Origin: JAVBNW01 sp031551255
GTDB taxonomy: Bacteria; Bacillota; Clostridia; Christensenellales; UBA1750
Reading direction: 5' to 3'
NCBI GenBank assembly: GCA_031551255.1
Contig: JAVBNW010000041.1
Span: forward strand, 1 to 5,466
DNA: 5,466 nucleotides
In this document: positions 4,927 to 5,466 of the stretch, in pieces
Position numbering within the stretch: position 1 is the stretch's first letter
How the letters are laid out: the number at the start of each line of letters is the position of its first letter
The notes under the pieces: model-generated
What the model was told of the DNA's origin: nothing
What the model saw: only the letters and a program-made list of their open reading frames with translations
Databases searched by the model: none
Program-made: the position numbers and the translations under genes

Positions 4927-5466
4927 TCACAAGTCGGCCTCATTCATCTCGTAGACCACGTAAACGTCGTCCGGCTTGGGTCTTAGCTTGGTGGAGAGAA
5001 ACTTTTCGATGTTGAACAGGTTTTTCTTGTCCGCGTCGGCCGTGTACTTGAAGTTGGTGCTTGGTCAGATCGTACTTGTCCGAGAGAAAGGGCCGCACGC
5101 CTCGTAATTGAAGAATGCACTTGCCTCCGTCGAGAACGGCGAGCTCGTCAATGCTCATAAGGCTTTTCCCGAGCTTGTGCAGGTTGCGCCCGTGGGATTC
5201 CTGCGGCCCTTGGTCACGGAGGTATTGAAGAGCTGGATGGTTTCCTGCCCTAGCGACTTGGAAAGTTCTTCAAGCGTCGCGTTTTCCGAACCGCCGAAGA
5301 ACAGCTTGGCGTCACAGTTGCCCGCGATGGTCTCGGCGTGGCCCTCACAGATGCCCTTGAGTTGCGATTGGGTTTGCAGCACGATGCTAGCCGAAATCTC
5401 GCGGGAGCGGATCGTGGCGATAAGCTGCTCGAAATTTGGGATTTTCCCTATGTTGGCAAACTCGTC
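4927..5466 (-). pseudogene. VirD4-like conjugal coupling protein (CD1115-type), C-terminal part with two frameshifts; 5' end outside window
   Basis: Entering from the right edge, the frame reads DEFANIGKIPNFEQLIATIR, then SREISASIVLQTQSQLKGI, then ETIAGNCDAKLFFGGSE, matching the region from the Walker-B DEF onward of VirD4/TraG-type T4SS coupling ATPases of clostridial ICEs. After NTSVTKGRR (5200-5201) the expected continuation (ESHGRNLHKLGKSLMSIDEL, AVLDGGKCILQLRGVRPFLS) lies in another frame. AGGAA where AGGGAA is expected points to one lost G. After DKYDLTKH (5056-5057) the ending (NFKYTADADKKNLFNIEKFL, then a C-terminus ending YEMNEADL) returns to the first frame; CACCAAC points to two lost C's. 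Net loss is three bases, but the original frame already stops at about 5156-5158. This ATPase couples the relaxosome to the conjugation channel. As read it is broken unless the frameshifts are sequencing errors. Confidence 0.82.

Larger units (their letters stand above)
1428..5466 (-). mobile_element. Degenerate ICE (Tn1549/CTn-type) transfer module interrupted by a plus-strand peroxide operon
   Basis: A coupling-protein 3' end (4927-5466), a VirB6/TrbL-like 3' end (1750 to about 2012) and a SpoVG-type gene (1428-1730) occur in this order on the minus strand, as in the transfer region of clostridial ICEs. The intervening ICE sequence (the small Maff2-type gene often found there and most of trbL) is missing and replaced by about 2.85 kb of plus-strand genes. 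No integrase, relaxase, att site or terminal repeat is visible in the window, so the ends of the element are not defined. The extent given covers only the remnants seen. Confidence 0.55.

Noticed and set aside
2000..4930. Target-site duplication or terminal repeats at the ends of the operon
   Set aside because: Comparing both junction regions by eye on both strands gave only short AT-rich resemblances (CAATAT...ATATC), no convincing direct or inverted repeat.
1..5466. CRISPR array, tRNA or rRNA genes
   Set aside because: No regularly spaced repeats and no tRNA-like or rRNA-like segments were seen.

Overview
The window looks like a Gram-positive anaerobe of the Clostridia, probably a moderately GC-rich gut-type lineage. 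This rests on the kind of genes present, strong AGGAGG-type ribosome binding sites and remnants of a Tn1549/CTn-type integrative conjugative element (ICE). No species can be named from the sequence alone.

Layout. (1) Positions 1-1431 hold a divergent pair: a pyridoxamine-phosphate-oxidase-fold (FMN-binding split barrel) gene on the minus strand, cut by the left edge, and a YafY-type HTH/WYL-domain regulator on the plus strand. They share a 97-bp gap with a palindrome at 426-447 lying over the regulator's -35 box and just upstream of the oxidase gene's extended -10. This is a probable autoregulated operator. (2) Positions 1428 to about 2012, minus strand, are decayed ICE genes: a SpoVG-family gene that appears to have lost its middle, and the last quarter or less of a VirB6/TrbL-like (CD1112-type) channel gene with a frameshift. 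(3) Positions about 2010-4920, plus strand, are an intact four-gene operon: an OhrR-type organic-peroxide sensor (TTG start), a radical SAM enzyme with a reduced SPASM-like tail, an unrecognised seven-helix membrane protein and a thiol glutathione peroxidase. It has its own promoter and ends at a hairpin terminator. (4) Positions 4927-5466, minus strand, are the C-terminal third or so of a VirD4-like coupling protein (CD1115-type) carrying two frameshifts.

How it fits together. The coupling-protein and TrbL remnants point the same way and would normally lie close together in the ICE transfer module. The peroxide-response operon sits between them in the opposite orientation, apparently replacing the genes in between and most of trbL. 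All three recognisable ICE genes are damaged, while the operon and the WYL gene are open and well supplied with translation signals. The likely picture is a dead ICE that now serves as a landing site for a redox-stress island. The most interesting part is the operon itself: a peroxide-sensing repressor and a peroxidase co-transcribed with a radical SAM enzyme and an orphan 7-TM protein whose roles cannot be assigned.
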